Below, piece by piece: positions 1-5,181 of a stretch of DNA of 7,949 bases. The position numbers and the translations under genes are program-made. Each line of letters opens with the position of its first letter. Position 1 is the first letter of the stretch. Source of the stretch: an uncultured Peptococcaceae bacterium (GTDB lineage Bacteria > Bacillota > Desulfotomaculia > Desulfotomaculales > Desulfocucumaceae); contig CATZDY010000121.1 in the NCBI GenBank assembly GCA_958417755.1, positions 1 through 7,949 of the forward strand, read 5' to 3'. The notes below the pieces were generated by a model, which saw only the letters and a list, made by a program, of their open reading frames with translations, had not been told where the DNA came from and searched no databases.

Positions 1-318
1 AAAATCAATGACAAATATGAAACAATTGACCAATATAAACAAAGAATTCATGATGATCTCAAAGAATCAAAAGAATGTATAGAAAAATATGTGGGCAACA
101 AAGTCATCGCACTTTCTTTTCCTTTTGGAGACTATACCCAAACTTGTTGCGATATTAGCACAGAATTGCAGATGCCATATTTGTTTTGCACCAAAGAAGG
201 TATCAATCAATTAAACAAAAATTCCCTTCCTTTTAAACGTACAACTGTTTATAATAGAATTACAATGGAAGCTACATATAGTGGGAAAGAGGTAATTCAA
301 GTCATTCAATCTTATTAA
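1..318 (+). CDS. Polysaccharide deacetylase (NodB-type), C-terminal part, 5' end outside window
   Basis: The frame is open from the first base and ends in TAA, giving the last 105 residues of a protein that begins upstream of the window. The stretch from DDLKESKECIEKYVG to FPFGDY (residues about 18-45), then a CTKEGIN segment and a late PFKRTTV, follows the order of the C-terminal half of NodB-type polysaccharide deacetylases: a helix, a strand ending in a (Y/F)PxG motif, then a strand resembling xTxxGxN, then a basic Lys-Arg near the end. Family members remove N- or O-acetyl groups from cell-wall or exopolysaccharide sugars using a metal, usually outside the membrane. The catalytic Asp and the HxxxH metal ligands would lie upstream, so activity cannot be judged. 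An internal ATG at position 91 would cut into the domain and is not a credible start. The assignment rests on motif order from memory, not on alignment. Confidence 0.72.
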   Translation, partial: KINDKYETIDQYKQRIHDDLKESKECIEKYVGNKVIALSFPFGDYTQTCCDISTELQMPYLFCTKEGINQLNKNSLPFKRTTVYNRITMEATYSGKEVIQVIQSY

Positions 319-354
319 TGCTTTTTCTTATATTATATAATAAATTTTTCTTTT

Positions 355-384
355 ATCATATCAATTATTGATATGATTTTTTTT
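355..384 (+). terminator. Intrinsic terminator after the deacetylase gene
   Basis: A perfect 10-bp inverted repeat, ATCATATCAA / TTGATATGAT, with a 3-base loop (TTA) is followed at once by eight T residues. It begins 36 bases after the deacetylase stop codon. The stem is AT-rich and therefore weak, but the shape is classical. Confidence 0.7.
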
Positions 385-439
385 CCAAATTTTAAGTTCA
401 TGATCTTAAAAAAATAGGGCAAAATCTATTATATAGAAA

Positions 440-469
440 GAAAGCAATACCAGAAATAGTATTGCTTTC
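440..469 (-). terminator. Perfect 11-bp hairpin, possible terminator for spmB
   Basis: GAAAGCAATAC (440-450) and GTATTGCTTTC (459-469) are exact reverse complements around an 8-base loop. Read on the minus strand the stem is followed by TTTCTATAT, a moderate U-rich tail. It could therefore end spmB transcription about 240 bases after the spmB stop. On the plus strand an A-rich run follows instead, so it is not a plus-strand intrinsic terminator. Confidence 0.4.
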
Positions 470-709
470 AAAAATTGTATCCCAATGATAAAATGGTGAT
501 TTTTCACTATGACTTTAAAATATCAATCAAATTTAATCTTTACCCACATATGATTGGTACATGAAAAACCTTAAAGAAATTATTTATTTTAGAATTGTCA
601 AGATTAATATTCTATATTATCATAAATATAATTGTACAAATCTTTATTTAATGTTTCCTTATTTATCGCTTTCTTTTGGCACATATGATAAATCAAGAAA
701 TTCGTACTT

Positions 710-1243
710 TTACCCAAACATTTTATGGGCAATAAAAACAGAAGCTACCAAAGTGGCAAAATCAGCAGAAAGACCCGAAAAGATAGAATATCTATATCTT
801 TTAATTCCTATACTGCCAAAGTATAAAGTTAATACATAAAAAGTTGTGTCCGTGGTTCCCTGCATGATGGAAGCCAGTTGTCCCAAAAAGCTATCCGGAC
901 CATGGGTAGCAATGATATCCGTGGCAATACCCAAAGCAGCACCTCCGGAAAGAGGTCTCATAATGGCATGGGGTAATATTTCAGCAGGAAAATGCAAGAT
1001 ATCTAAAATTGGGCCCAGCACGCTACACATAATTTCCAGAGCCCCTGAAGAACGGAAAACATTAATGGCTACCAACATGGCCACCAGGTAAGGGATGGTT
1101 TTAATTGCTGTGGAAAATCCTGCTTCAGCACCCTCCACAAAAGTTTCATAAACTTTTACCCCTCTTAATGCTGCAAATAAAGGGACAGCCAACAGCATGA
1201 GAGGTATCATCCAACCAGATGCAACGGCAATTGTATCAAACAA
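710..1243 (-). CDS. spmB: Spore maturation protein B (SpmB), nucleoside-recognition/Gate-domain membrane protein
   Basis: The 177-residue product matches the usual SpmB length (about 178 in Bacillus subtilis) and its conserved pattern: YETFVEGAEAGF (32-43), IPYLVAMLVAINVFRSSGAL (50-69), RPLSGGAALG (96-105) and GPDSFLGQLASIMQGTTDTT (115-134). Hydrophobic stretches at about 10-28, 50-63, 71-85, 133-148 and 160-174 indicate an integral membrane protein. SpmA and SpmB are needed for dehydration of the spore core during late sporulation in Bacillus and Clostridium; the transported substrate is not firmly known. The start is TTG at 1243, chosen because GGGGAGG (1252-1258) lies 8 bases upstream; an ATG at 1260 is out of frame. 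Oddly, spmA is not adjacent: the region upstream is a divergent intergenic region and then rluB. The stop is TAA at 710-712. The assignment is by conserved motifs recalled from the family. Confidence 0.93.
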   Translation of the reverse strand: MFDTIAVASGWMIPLMLLAVPLFAALRGVKVYETFVEGAEAGFSTAIKTIPYLVAMLVAINVFRSSGALEIMCSVLGPILDILHFPAEILPHAIMRPLSGGAALGIATDIIATHGPDSFLGQLASIMQGTTDTTFYVLTLYFGSIGIKRYRYSIFSGLSADFATLVASVFIAHKMFG

Positions 1244-1251
1244 TGCGGCAA

Positions 1252-1258
1252 CCTCCCC
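1252..1258 (-). promoter_or_regulatory. Ribosome binding site deciding the TTG start of spmB
   Basis: On the minus strand GGGGAGG lies 8 bases before TTG. No ATG or GTG is better placed in the spmB frame, and starting at this TTG gives the full family length. Confidence 0.75.
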
Positions 1259-1263
1259 ATATT

Positions 1264-1290
1264 TTGGGAATTATTCTTACTATATATATT
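1264..1290 (+). promoter_or_regulatory. Weak candidate promoter for rluB
   Basis: TTGGGA (1264-1269) is followed by TATATT (1285-1290) at a short 15-base spacing, or by TATTCT (1287-1292) at 17 bases. Either would leave a leader of more than 100 bases before rluB and would overlap the minus-strand spmB promoter candidate. This is a possibility only. Confidence 0.2.
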
Positions 1291-1298
1291 CTTTACAA
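1270..1298 (-). promoter_or_regulatory. Candidate sigma-A-type promoter for spmB
   Basis: On the minus strand TTGTAA (1298-1293) and AATAAT (1275-1270) are separated by exactly 17 bases. They match the TTGACA/TATAAT consensus at 4/6 and 5/6. Transcription would start near 1262, just ahead of the spmB Shine-Dalgarno site. In Bacillus subtilis the spm genes are sporulation-controlled, and a CATGCAAT string (minus strand, about 1322-1315) resembles a sigma-E -10 box but lacks a convincing -35. The sigma factor is therefore open. Confidence 0.4.
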
Positions 1299-1410
1299 AT
1301 TTTATTATGATCCTATTGCATGGTTATTGAGGAATAATCTTAAAGAATTTCTATCAAAATGAATCTAAATAATCCGGTCATCAGCTGGGAACTAAAGAGG
1401 GATATTGAAT

Positions 1411-2136
1411 ATGGAAAGACTACAAAAATTTATGGCCAGACATGGTGTTGCTTCCCGAAGAAAATGTGAAGACCTCATTGTAGCAGGAGTAGTAAAAGTG
1501 AATGGACAAGTAATCAAGCAACTGGGCTTTACTGTTAATCCTGAGAAGGATAAAGTAGAAGTAAAAAATCATCTTCTGACAAAAATCCCCCCTAAAATCT
1601 ATATTATGTTGAATAAACCCCGGGGATATATTAGTAGCGTCTCTGATCCTAGGGGTAGAAAAACCGTAAAGGATTTGCTTCCTGATATCACCGAAAGGAT
1701 ATATCCAGTGGGCAGATTGGACTATGATAGCGAAGGTTTATTGTTATTGACCAATGATGGAGATTTGACCAAAGCATTGACCCACCCAACCCATCAAGTA
1801 AAAAAAACTTATCGCGTAAGGGTCGAAGGGATTCCCTCTGTGAATCATTTAAAAAAATTAGCCCAAGGAGTAGAGTTAGAAGATGGCCTCACAGCCCCAG
1901 CCCAGATATCATTGATTGATCAACTGAAGGGCAATGCTTTGCTTGAGATTACCATTCGTGAAGGACGTAATCGACAAATCAAGCGCATGTGCCAATCTAT
2001 TGGACATCCGGTGCTTCGATTGAAAAGAACCCAAATCGGGGAATTTTCTTTAGGAGAATTAAAAACAGGACACTATCGGCATTTGACAAAACGAGAAATC
2101 ACTAATCTTAAAAAATATGAATCAACAAAATCCTAA
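1411..2136 (+). CDS. rluB: 23S rRNA pseudouridine synthase, RluB/RsuA family
   Basis: The 241-residue product has an N-terminal S4 RNA-binding domain (about 2-60; MERLQKFMARHGVASRRKCE opens it) and an RsuA/RluB/E/F-type pseudouridine synthase domain. The catalytic aspartate is expected at D104 in GRLDYDSEGLLLLTNDGDL (101-119). KKTYRV and the late REGRNRQIKRMCQSIGHPV are also family signatures. The enzyme converts a uridine in the peptidyl-transferase region of 23S rRNA to pseudouridine; RluB modifies U2605 in Escherichia coli numbering. The exact target here is inferred from family and length. I chose ATG 1411 over an upstream in-frame TTG (1405) because AGAGG (1396-1400) is 10 bases from the ATG but only 4 from the TTG, and family members begin MERLQK. 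It is divergent from spmB, whereas in Bacillus subtilis rluB follows spmB on the same strand. No terminator follows. Confidence 0.93.
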   Translation: MERLQKFMARHGVASRRKCEDLIVAGVVKVNGQVIKQLGFTVNPEKDKVEVKNHLLTKIPPKIYIMLNKPRGYISSVSDPRGRKTVKDLLPDITERIYPVGRLDYDSEGLLLLTNDGDLTKALTHPTHQVKKTYRVRVEGIPSVNHLKKLAQGVELEDGLTAPAQISLIDQLKGNALLEITIREGRNRQIKRMCQSIGHPVLRLKRTQIGEFSLGELKTGHYRHLTKREITNLKKYESTKS

Positions 2137-2149
2137 GTTTATTCCTTAT

Positions 2150-2178
2150 TTGACATATTGGATTTATTTTTTGATAAA
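2150..2178 (+). promoter_or_regulatory. Sigma-A-type promoter upstream of the 156-residue gene
   Basis: A perfect -35 TTGACA (2150-2155), a 17-base spacer and GATAAA (2173-2178, 4/6 to TATAAT) form the best promoter in the window. It starts 14 bases after the rluB stop. The start point would be near 2185, leaving a leader of about 100 bases before the next gene. Confidence 0.6.
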
Positions 2179-2284
2179 TCATCCGTTTATTGGTCATTGT
2201 GTAGATAAATTGCAGGATTTTAGACAATATCAGAGAATAGGAAATAATATTGATTTAGGATAAGTTGTGGGAAGGTGGTATGTC

Positions 2285-2755
2285 ATGGATTTTGATTCCA
2301 TTAGTGATACAGCGCTTATCAGTGATACAGCAATCAGAGTAAGAATTAGGCTGGATTTCAGAGGAACATCCAAGCCTGGTCGTTTTATTTTCGGGGGCAG
2401 ATCCATAGAAAAAGCTGCAGAAGAAGCCCGGGAGCAGAATATGGCAATGTTTCGTAACGTACCGATGCAAGGGATTTATATACAAGATGTTGATGTTGGG
2501 CTGGATGTATACACAGTGTATGATGATGTAAACAATATAGATGTAGCTTATGCTCCGGTTATTTTAGAATTAACTGCAGATACTTTAGAAAATTTATTAC
2601 GATTCATTGCCAGAGATGATTTTCGTAAAATAGAAGTATTATCACCAGGTTCTTTGACCCTGCACCGCTATGAAATAGAAAGGTTATTATTCAAGGTTTT
2701 TGAAGAAATGAAAAATTATAAAAGCTTTTTAGAAAGAAAATATAATTTAAGATAA
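2285..2755 (+). CDS. Uncharacterised 156-residue cytoplasmic protein
   Basis: I do not recognise this family. The ATG at 2285 follows AAGGTGG (2272-2278) at a 6-base spacing; an in-frame GTG at 2267 would place that site inside the gene, so ATG is preferred. There is no signal peptide or membrane segment. The N-terminus carries a short duplication (ISDTA at 6-10 and 12-16), then a probable beta strand RVRIRLDF (18-25), a basic GTSKPGRFIFGGRS loop (27-40), a charged helix (about 41-55), and a strand-rich middle with QDVDVGLDVYTVYDDV (67-82). A helical C-terminus (about 98-155) ends in KSFLERKYNLR. The mix suggests a small alpha/beta globular domain. It has its own strong promoter and is followed by a terminator, so it may be a single-gene unit. 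Sound codon structure and a good ribosome binding site support a real gene; its function is unknown. Confidence 0.8.
   Translation: MDFDSISDTALISDTAIRVRIRLDFRGTSKPGRFIFGGRSIEKAAEEAREQNMAMFRNVPMQGIYIQDVDVGLDVYTVYDDVNNIDVAYAPVILELTADTLENLLRFIARDDFRKIEVLSPGSLTLHRYEIERLLFKVFEEMKNYKSFLERKYNLR
2303..2331 (+). repeat. In-frame 18-base-period tandem duplication
   Basis: AGTGATACAGC occurs at 2303-2313 and again at 2321-2331, offset by 18 bases (six codons). It encodes the repeated SDTA near the N-terminus of the 156-residue protein. Confidence 0.7.
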
Positions 2756-2770
2756 TACTTTATGAAGTAC

Positions 2771-2836
2771 AAGCCATGTTTGTAAAAATTAGGCATAAAA
2801 ACGTACAAATGAGCTGATGCTCATGTGCCAGTAAGA
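2771..2836 (+). promoter_or_regulatory. Hairpin-rich segment upstream of the HutP-family gene
   Basis: ATGAGC (2809-2814) and GCTCAT (2819-2824) form a 6-bp stem around TGAT. This is enclosed, across an asymmetric 13-base internal loop, by GGCA (2792-2795) pairing with TGCC (2826-2829), extendable outward by TTA/TAA. A smaller upstream stem, TACAA/TTGTA with a 7-base loop, lies at about 2768-2784. Together with the terminator just downstream this resembles the layout of a leader that controls termination. It does not match any riboswitch class I can recall, and no confident promoter is visible upstream. Confidence 0.35.
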
Positions 2837-2845
2837 AAAGAACTG

Positions 2846-2894
2846 AACAAAAGAGCAACTGGTTAATGGGTAACCCGCGTGCTCTTTTGTTTTT
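2846..2894 (+). terminator. Intrinsic terminator (or attenuator) between the 156-residue gene and the HutP-family gene
   Basis: AACAAAAGAGCA (2846-2857) pairs perfectly with TGCTCTTTTGTT (2880-2891), and T residues run to 2894. Inside the loop GGTTA (2861-2865) pairs with TAACC (2871-2875), giving a two-tier hairpin. It sits about 90 bases after the upstream gene's stop and 62 bases before the HutP-family ATG. It may simply end the upstream transcript or may regulate entry into the downstream gene. Confidence 0.8.
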
Positions 2895-2915
2895 CAAGAT
2901 ACATACAATTATATT
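2887..2915 (+). promoter_or_regulatory. Candidate promoter for the HutP-family gene
   Basis: TTGTTT (2887-2892), a 17-base spacer and TATATT (2910-2915, 5/6 to TATAAT) lie immediately after the terminator stem. The start would fall near 2922, giving a short 35-base leader. The overlapping CATACAAT (2902-2909) equals the sigma-E -10 consensus, but no sigma-E -35 precedes it. If this promoter is used, the hairpins upstream are outside the HutP-family transcript. Confidence 0.35.
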
Positions 2916-2956
2916 GTTTAAGATTGTGTTCGTGCATTGGAGAAAAGGAGTTTAAA

Positions 2957-3391
2957 ATGAAAAAAAACATGGAAGAAGTTCATGGCAGCAAGCATGTGGC
3001 TAGGGTAGCCTTAGAAATGGCTCTTACCAATGACAGAGAACAAGAGAACGAATACAAGTCTAAATTTTCCCAAGAGGGCTTCAAAACTGCGGCAGTGGAT
3101 TTTGGGGGGGATTTTTTAAATTCCATGGGCAAAGTTATTGAACGGGCCGTGGTGGCAGCAAAAAGGGAAAAGGTTATAAAGGAATCCCATGCAGAAGAAG
3201 GTGCTGTGGCAGGCGCAGCTCGGGAAGCCATGTCCCAGATTATCAACAAAGCCTTTGGTCTCAACATTGGAGGGAAAATAGGAATCGCCCGTTATCAAGA
3301 CCATATTATTGTAGCTGTTTTTTTTGGTGTAGGTTTATTACATTTAGATGAAGTGGCAATCGGTTTAGGCCATAGGGCCGTATCTTCTTAG
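2957..3391 (+). CDS. HutP-family RNA-binding antiterminator-like protein
   Basis: The 144-residue product is close to the 148 residues of Bacillus subtilis HutP, a hexameric RNA-binding protein that uses Mg2+ and L-histidine to prevent termination ahead of histidine-utilisation genes. Shared features are a central helix with KVIERAVVAAKR (59-70), the metal-site motif ESHA (76-79, His78 matching HutP His73), and a C-terminal beta region ARYQDHIIVAVFFGVG (111-126). H129 and H139 in GLLHLDEVAIGLGH are candidates for the third metal ligand. The second HutP metal histidine (His77) is a Gly here. ATG 2957 is used because AAGGAG (2945-2950) precedes it by 6 bases; the longer open frame from 2879 runs back through the terminator and is not credible. 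No hut genes are nearby, so its target and ligand are unknown. A 67-base gap without a terminator suggests possible cotranscription with the secreted protein downstream. Confidence 0.8.
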   Translation: MKKNMEEVHGSKHVARVALEMALTNDREQENEYKSKFSQEGFKTAAVDFGGDFLNSMGKVIERAVVAAKREKVIKESHAEEGAVAGAAREAMSQIINKAFGLNIGGKIGIARYQDHIIVAVFFGVGLLHLDEVAIGLGHRAVSS

Positions 3392-3458
3392 CAATTTGGA
3401 AAAAACTTTGCTTAAAATTTAATACCATATTATCAATGAAAAGAATAGGAGATAAAAA

Positions 3459-5018
3459 ATGATTCGCATCATTCAAAAATCTGTCATCATATTGATATCA
3501 TTTACGTTTTTGGTATCCACTTTTTCTTTTACGCCCACCAGGGCAAAAGCAGAAAGTCTTGCAAGAAATCCTTTTGTGGTGGCAAAAGCAGATGAAACAA
3601 AAGACACGAATACAAAAAATATAAAGGAGACTTCCAGTGAAAATGAAATTATTGTCAAGGTGAATGGTAAAGAGGTTCATTTGCTATGGCCAGTTTTAAA
3701 GGTAGGCGCCCAAATCATGGTAGCAGCACCAGATTTGGCTTATGCCCTTGGATCTGAGTTTAAATACTATCCAGGCAACCAGAAGGTAGAATTTAGTAAA
3801 AACAAGAAAAAAGCACAATTACAAATAAATGATATAGAAAAGGCCGAGCAAGCTGGGGTATTATTAACCCAAGAGGGAGTATTGTATGTTTCTCTATCTA
3901 GAGTGGCCTCTGGCTTAGGGGATATTGTCTCAAGACAAAATAATGAAATAAGTATTTCCCTACAAACCAGTAAAACATCCACAACCCAGCGAACATATAC
4001 TTTATTTTCATCTTTAGAAGAAATGTTACCCAAGGGAAGTACTTTGTTTAAACCAGATAATGTTTTTGTGAATGGAAATAACTCTGCTCAAGAAAATACA
4101 GACAATCAAGAAAATACGATTGCCTATGCTGATTTTAACGGTGACGGAGAATTGGAAGGTATCATTTGTTATACTACCCCAGCGGGCAAAAGTGGGGTTA
4201 TTATTTATCAAGAGGATGGTAATCAATATAAAAAGCTAGGTCAGTCAGAAGATGATTTTATCATCAATGGTTTGGAAATTGATGAATTAGACAACCAACC
4301 GGGAGATGAATTGATGCTCCTCTGGAAAGCAGGTAATTTTGGAAACTTTATGCGCATCTATGCTTTAGAAAGTGATGGTTTGCGTATTATCCATGATACT
4401 CCATGTGATAAGGTGGAAACAGGTGACTTTAATGAAGATGAAATCAATGAATTGGCTATATGGCATAAGGATGCAGGAAATGGTTATGCCATACAGGTAT
4501 ATCAATGGTCTGAAAATGCGTCTGCCTTTACCTTGCTTTCTAATTGCCCAGCATATTATGAAAAGATTGCTTCCTATTATGAAGAACAATTAAAAAATGA
4601 CGCTAGCAATAGAAGTTTACTATATTATTATGCTGATGCTTGCATAAAAGCTGGAGATGCTAAAACTGCTTTGGAGCAGTCTGGAAGGGGGACCAATGCT
4701 ATTTTAGGCTACGGATATCCTCCAGAACAATATTTCTACAGAATTAAAGGTGATGCCTATTATTTACAAGATTCTTTCGCCAATGCCATTGGAGCTTATC
4801 AGAAAGCTTTAGAAATTACCACAGCAGAACCAGAGCAATTGCAAGCAAGATATCATATGGCTGTATGTCAATATGAATTAAAACAAACCCAAGAAGCGCA
4901 AAAACAAATTACCCAAGCCTTAAATCAGGGAAGTGATTGGGCTGAGTTTTCGAAGGCCATGGAAACATATGCGGTATGGCAAAATGACTCTCAAAAAGAA
5001 GTAGATGATAATGAATAA
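3459..5018 (+). CDS. Secreted protein: copper-amine-oxidase-type stalk domain, FG-GAP-like segment, TPR repeats
   Basis: The 519-residue protein starts at ATG 3459, 7 bases after AGGAG. It has a signal peptide (basic MIRIIQK, hydrophobic 8-24, likely cleavage after AKA at 29-31), so it should be exported. An acidic/polar linker (about 35-62) leads to a domain at about 63-170 (IIVKVNGKEVHL, then MVAAPDLAYALG and LYVSLSRVASGLG) that resembles the copper amine oxidase N-terminal or stalk-type domain common in clostridial surface proteins. Residues 220-355 hold three acidic beta repeats, ADFNGDGELEGI (224-235), IDELDNQPGDELML (274-287) and GDFNEDEINELAIW (322-335), like FG-GAP/VCBS calcium-binding repeats; only the first keeps a full DxNxDG. 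The C-terminus (about 364-495) has about three TPR-like helical hairpins, such as AIGAYQKALEI (443-453). The likely role is an extracytoplasmic binding scaffold; no enzyme motif is seen. There is no LPXTG motif or lipobox. Confidence 0.78.
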   Translation: MIRIIQKSVIILISFTFLVSTFSFTPTRAKAESLARNPFVVAKADETKDTNTKNIKETSSENEIIVKVNGKEVHLLWPVLKVGAQIMVAAPDLAYALGSEFKYYPGNQKVEFSKNKKKAQLQINDIEKAEQAGVLLTQEGVLYVSLSRVASGLGDIVSRQNNEISISLQTSKTSTTQRTYTLFSSLEEMLPKGSTLFKPDNVFVNGNNSAQENTDNQENTIAYADFNGDGELEGIICYTTPAGKSGVIIYQEDGNQYKKLGQSEDDFIINGLEIDELDNQPGDELMLLWKAGNFGNFMRIYALESDGLRIIHDTPCDKVETGDFNEDEINELAIWHKDAGNGYAIQVYQWSENASAFTLLSNCPAYYEKIASYYEEQLKNDASNRSLLYYYADACIKAGDAKTALEQSGRGTNAILGYGYPPEQYFYRIKGDAYYLQDSFANAIGAYQKALEITTAEPEQLQARYHMAVCQYELKQTQEAQKQITQALNQGSDWAEFSKAMETYAVWQNDSQKEVDDNE

Positions 5019-5039
5019 AATCAGATAATTCCTATGAAT

Positions 5040-5075
5040 AATAAAAACGACGCTTTTTGGTGTCGTTTTTATTTT
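5040..5075. terminator. Bidirectional terminator between convergent genes
   Basis: AATAAAAACGAC (5040-5051) pairs with GTCGTTTTTATT (5062-5073), extended inward by a G-T and a C-G pair, around a TTTTTG loop. T tracts occur on the 3' side in both orientations. It lies 22 bases after the stalk/TPR gene stop and about 108 bases downstream of the carboxypeptidase stop on the other strand, so it probably serves both. Confidence 0.8.
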
Positions 5076-5103
5076 GCAAAAATATTTTATTACTACCAAA
5101 TAT

Positions 5104-5132
5104 TTTGTTGTATGATGAAGCAATTTGTTGTA
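5104..5132 (+). repeat. Direct repeat with 20-base period in the convergent intergenic region
   Basis: TTTGTTGTA occurs at 5104-5112 and 5124-5132, two helical turns apart. It lies between two gene 3' ends, where an operator would not be expected, so it may be chance. Confidence 0.4.
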
Positions 5133-5181
5133 ACATTTACTGATGGGTGATGCTGCTGCATTGTTTTTTTTTGCTATGTTT

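Larger units (their letters stand above)
319..709. other. Gene-free intergenic stretch
   Basis: About 390 bases of very AT-rich DNA lie between the deacetylase stop and the spmB stop. Apart from the two hairpins listed separately I see no coding pattern. The longest forward frame (561-839) has no Shine-Dalgarno site, a low-complexity Tyr/Asn/Ile/Lys composition and runs antisense into spmB. The 10-base string CACATATGAT occurs at 546-555 and again at 681-690, which may be chance in such AT-rich sequence. Confidence 0.6.

Noticed and set aside
561..839. Forward open frame of 92 codons
   Set aside because: No Shine-Dalgarno site, low-complexity AT-driven residue composition, and its 3' half is antisense to the spmB coding end.
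846..1091. Forward open frame inside spmB
   Set aside because: Antisense shadow of a clearly conserved gene; the spmB motifs lie on the opposite strand.
2117..2263. Forward frame of 48 codons overlapping the rluB 3' end
   Set aside because: No ribosome binding site, and it spans the strong promoter at 2150-2178. It has no recognisable protein features.
2760..2860. Bacillus subtilis-type HutP binding site (three NAG triplets spaced by 4 bases)
   Set aside because: NAG triplets at 2765, 2771, 2790, 2811, 2829, 2833, 2838, 2851 and 2853 were checked; none form a series with 4-base spacers.
2846..2894. T-box riboswitch, suggested by TGGGTAACCCGCG
   Set aside because: The resemblance to the T-box core is partial. 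There is no stem I or specifier loop upstream, the GGTTA/TAACC pairing lacks the 7-base bulge, and the downstream gene is not an aminoacyl-tRNA synthetase or amino-acid gene.
2902..2909. Sigma-E promoter for the HutP-family gene from an exact CATACAAT
   Set aside because: The 8-base -10 match is exact, but the region 14-15 bases upstream has no ATA-type -35. Such strings arise readily in AT-rich DNA.
2879..2956. N-terminal extension of the HutP-family gene back to 2879
   Set aside because: The extension lies in the terminator stem and promoter candidate, has no ribosome binding site and encodes an atypical Cys-rich tail. ATG 2957 has an AAGGAG site.
2980..3304. Two minus-strand frames opposite the HutP-family gene
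   Set aside because: Antisense shadows with no start signals; the forward frame carries the family motifs.
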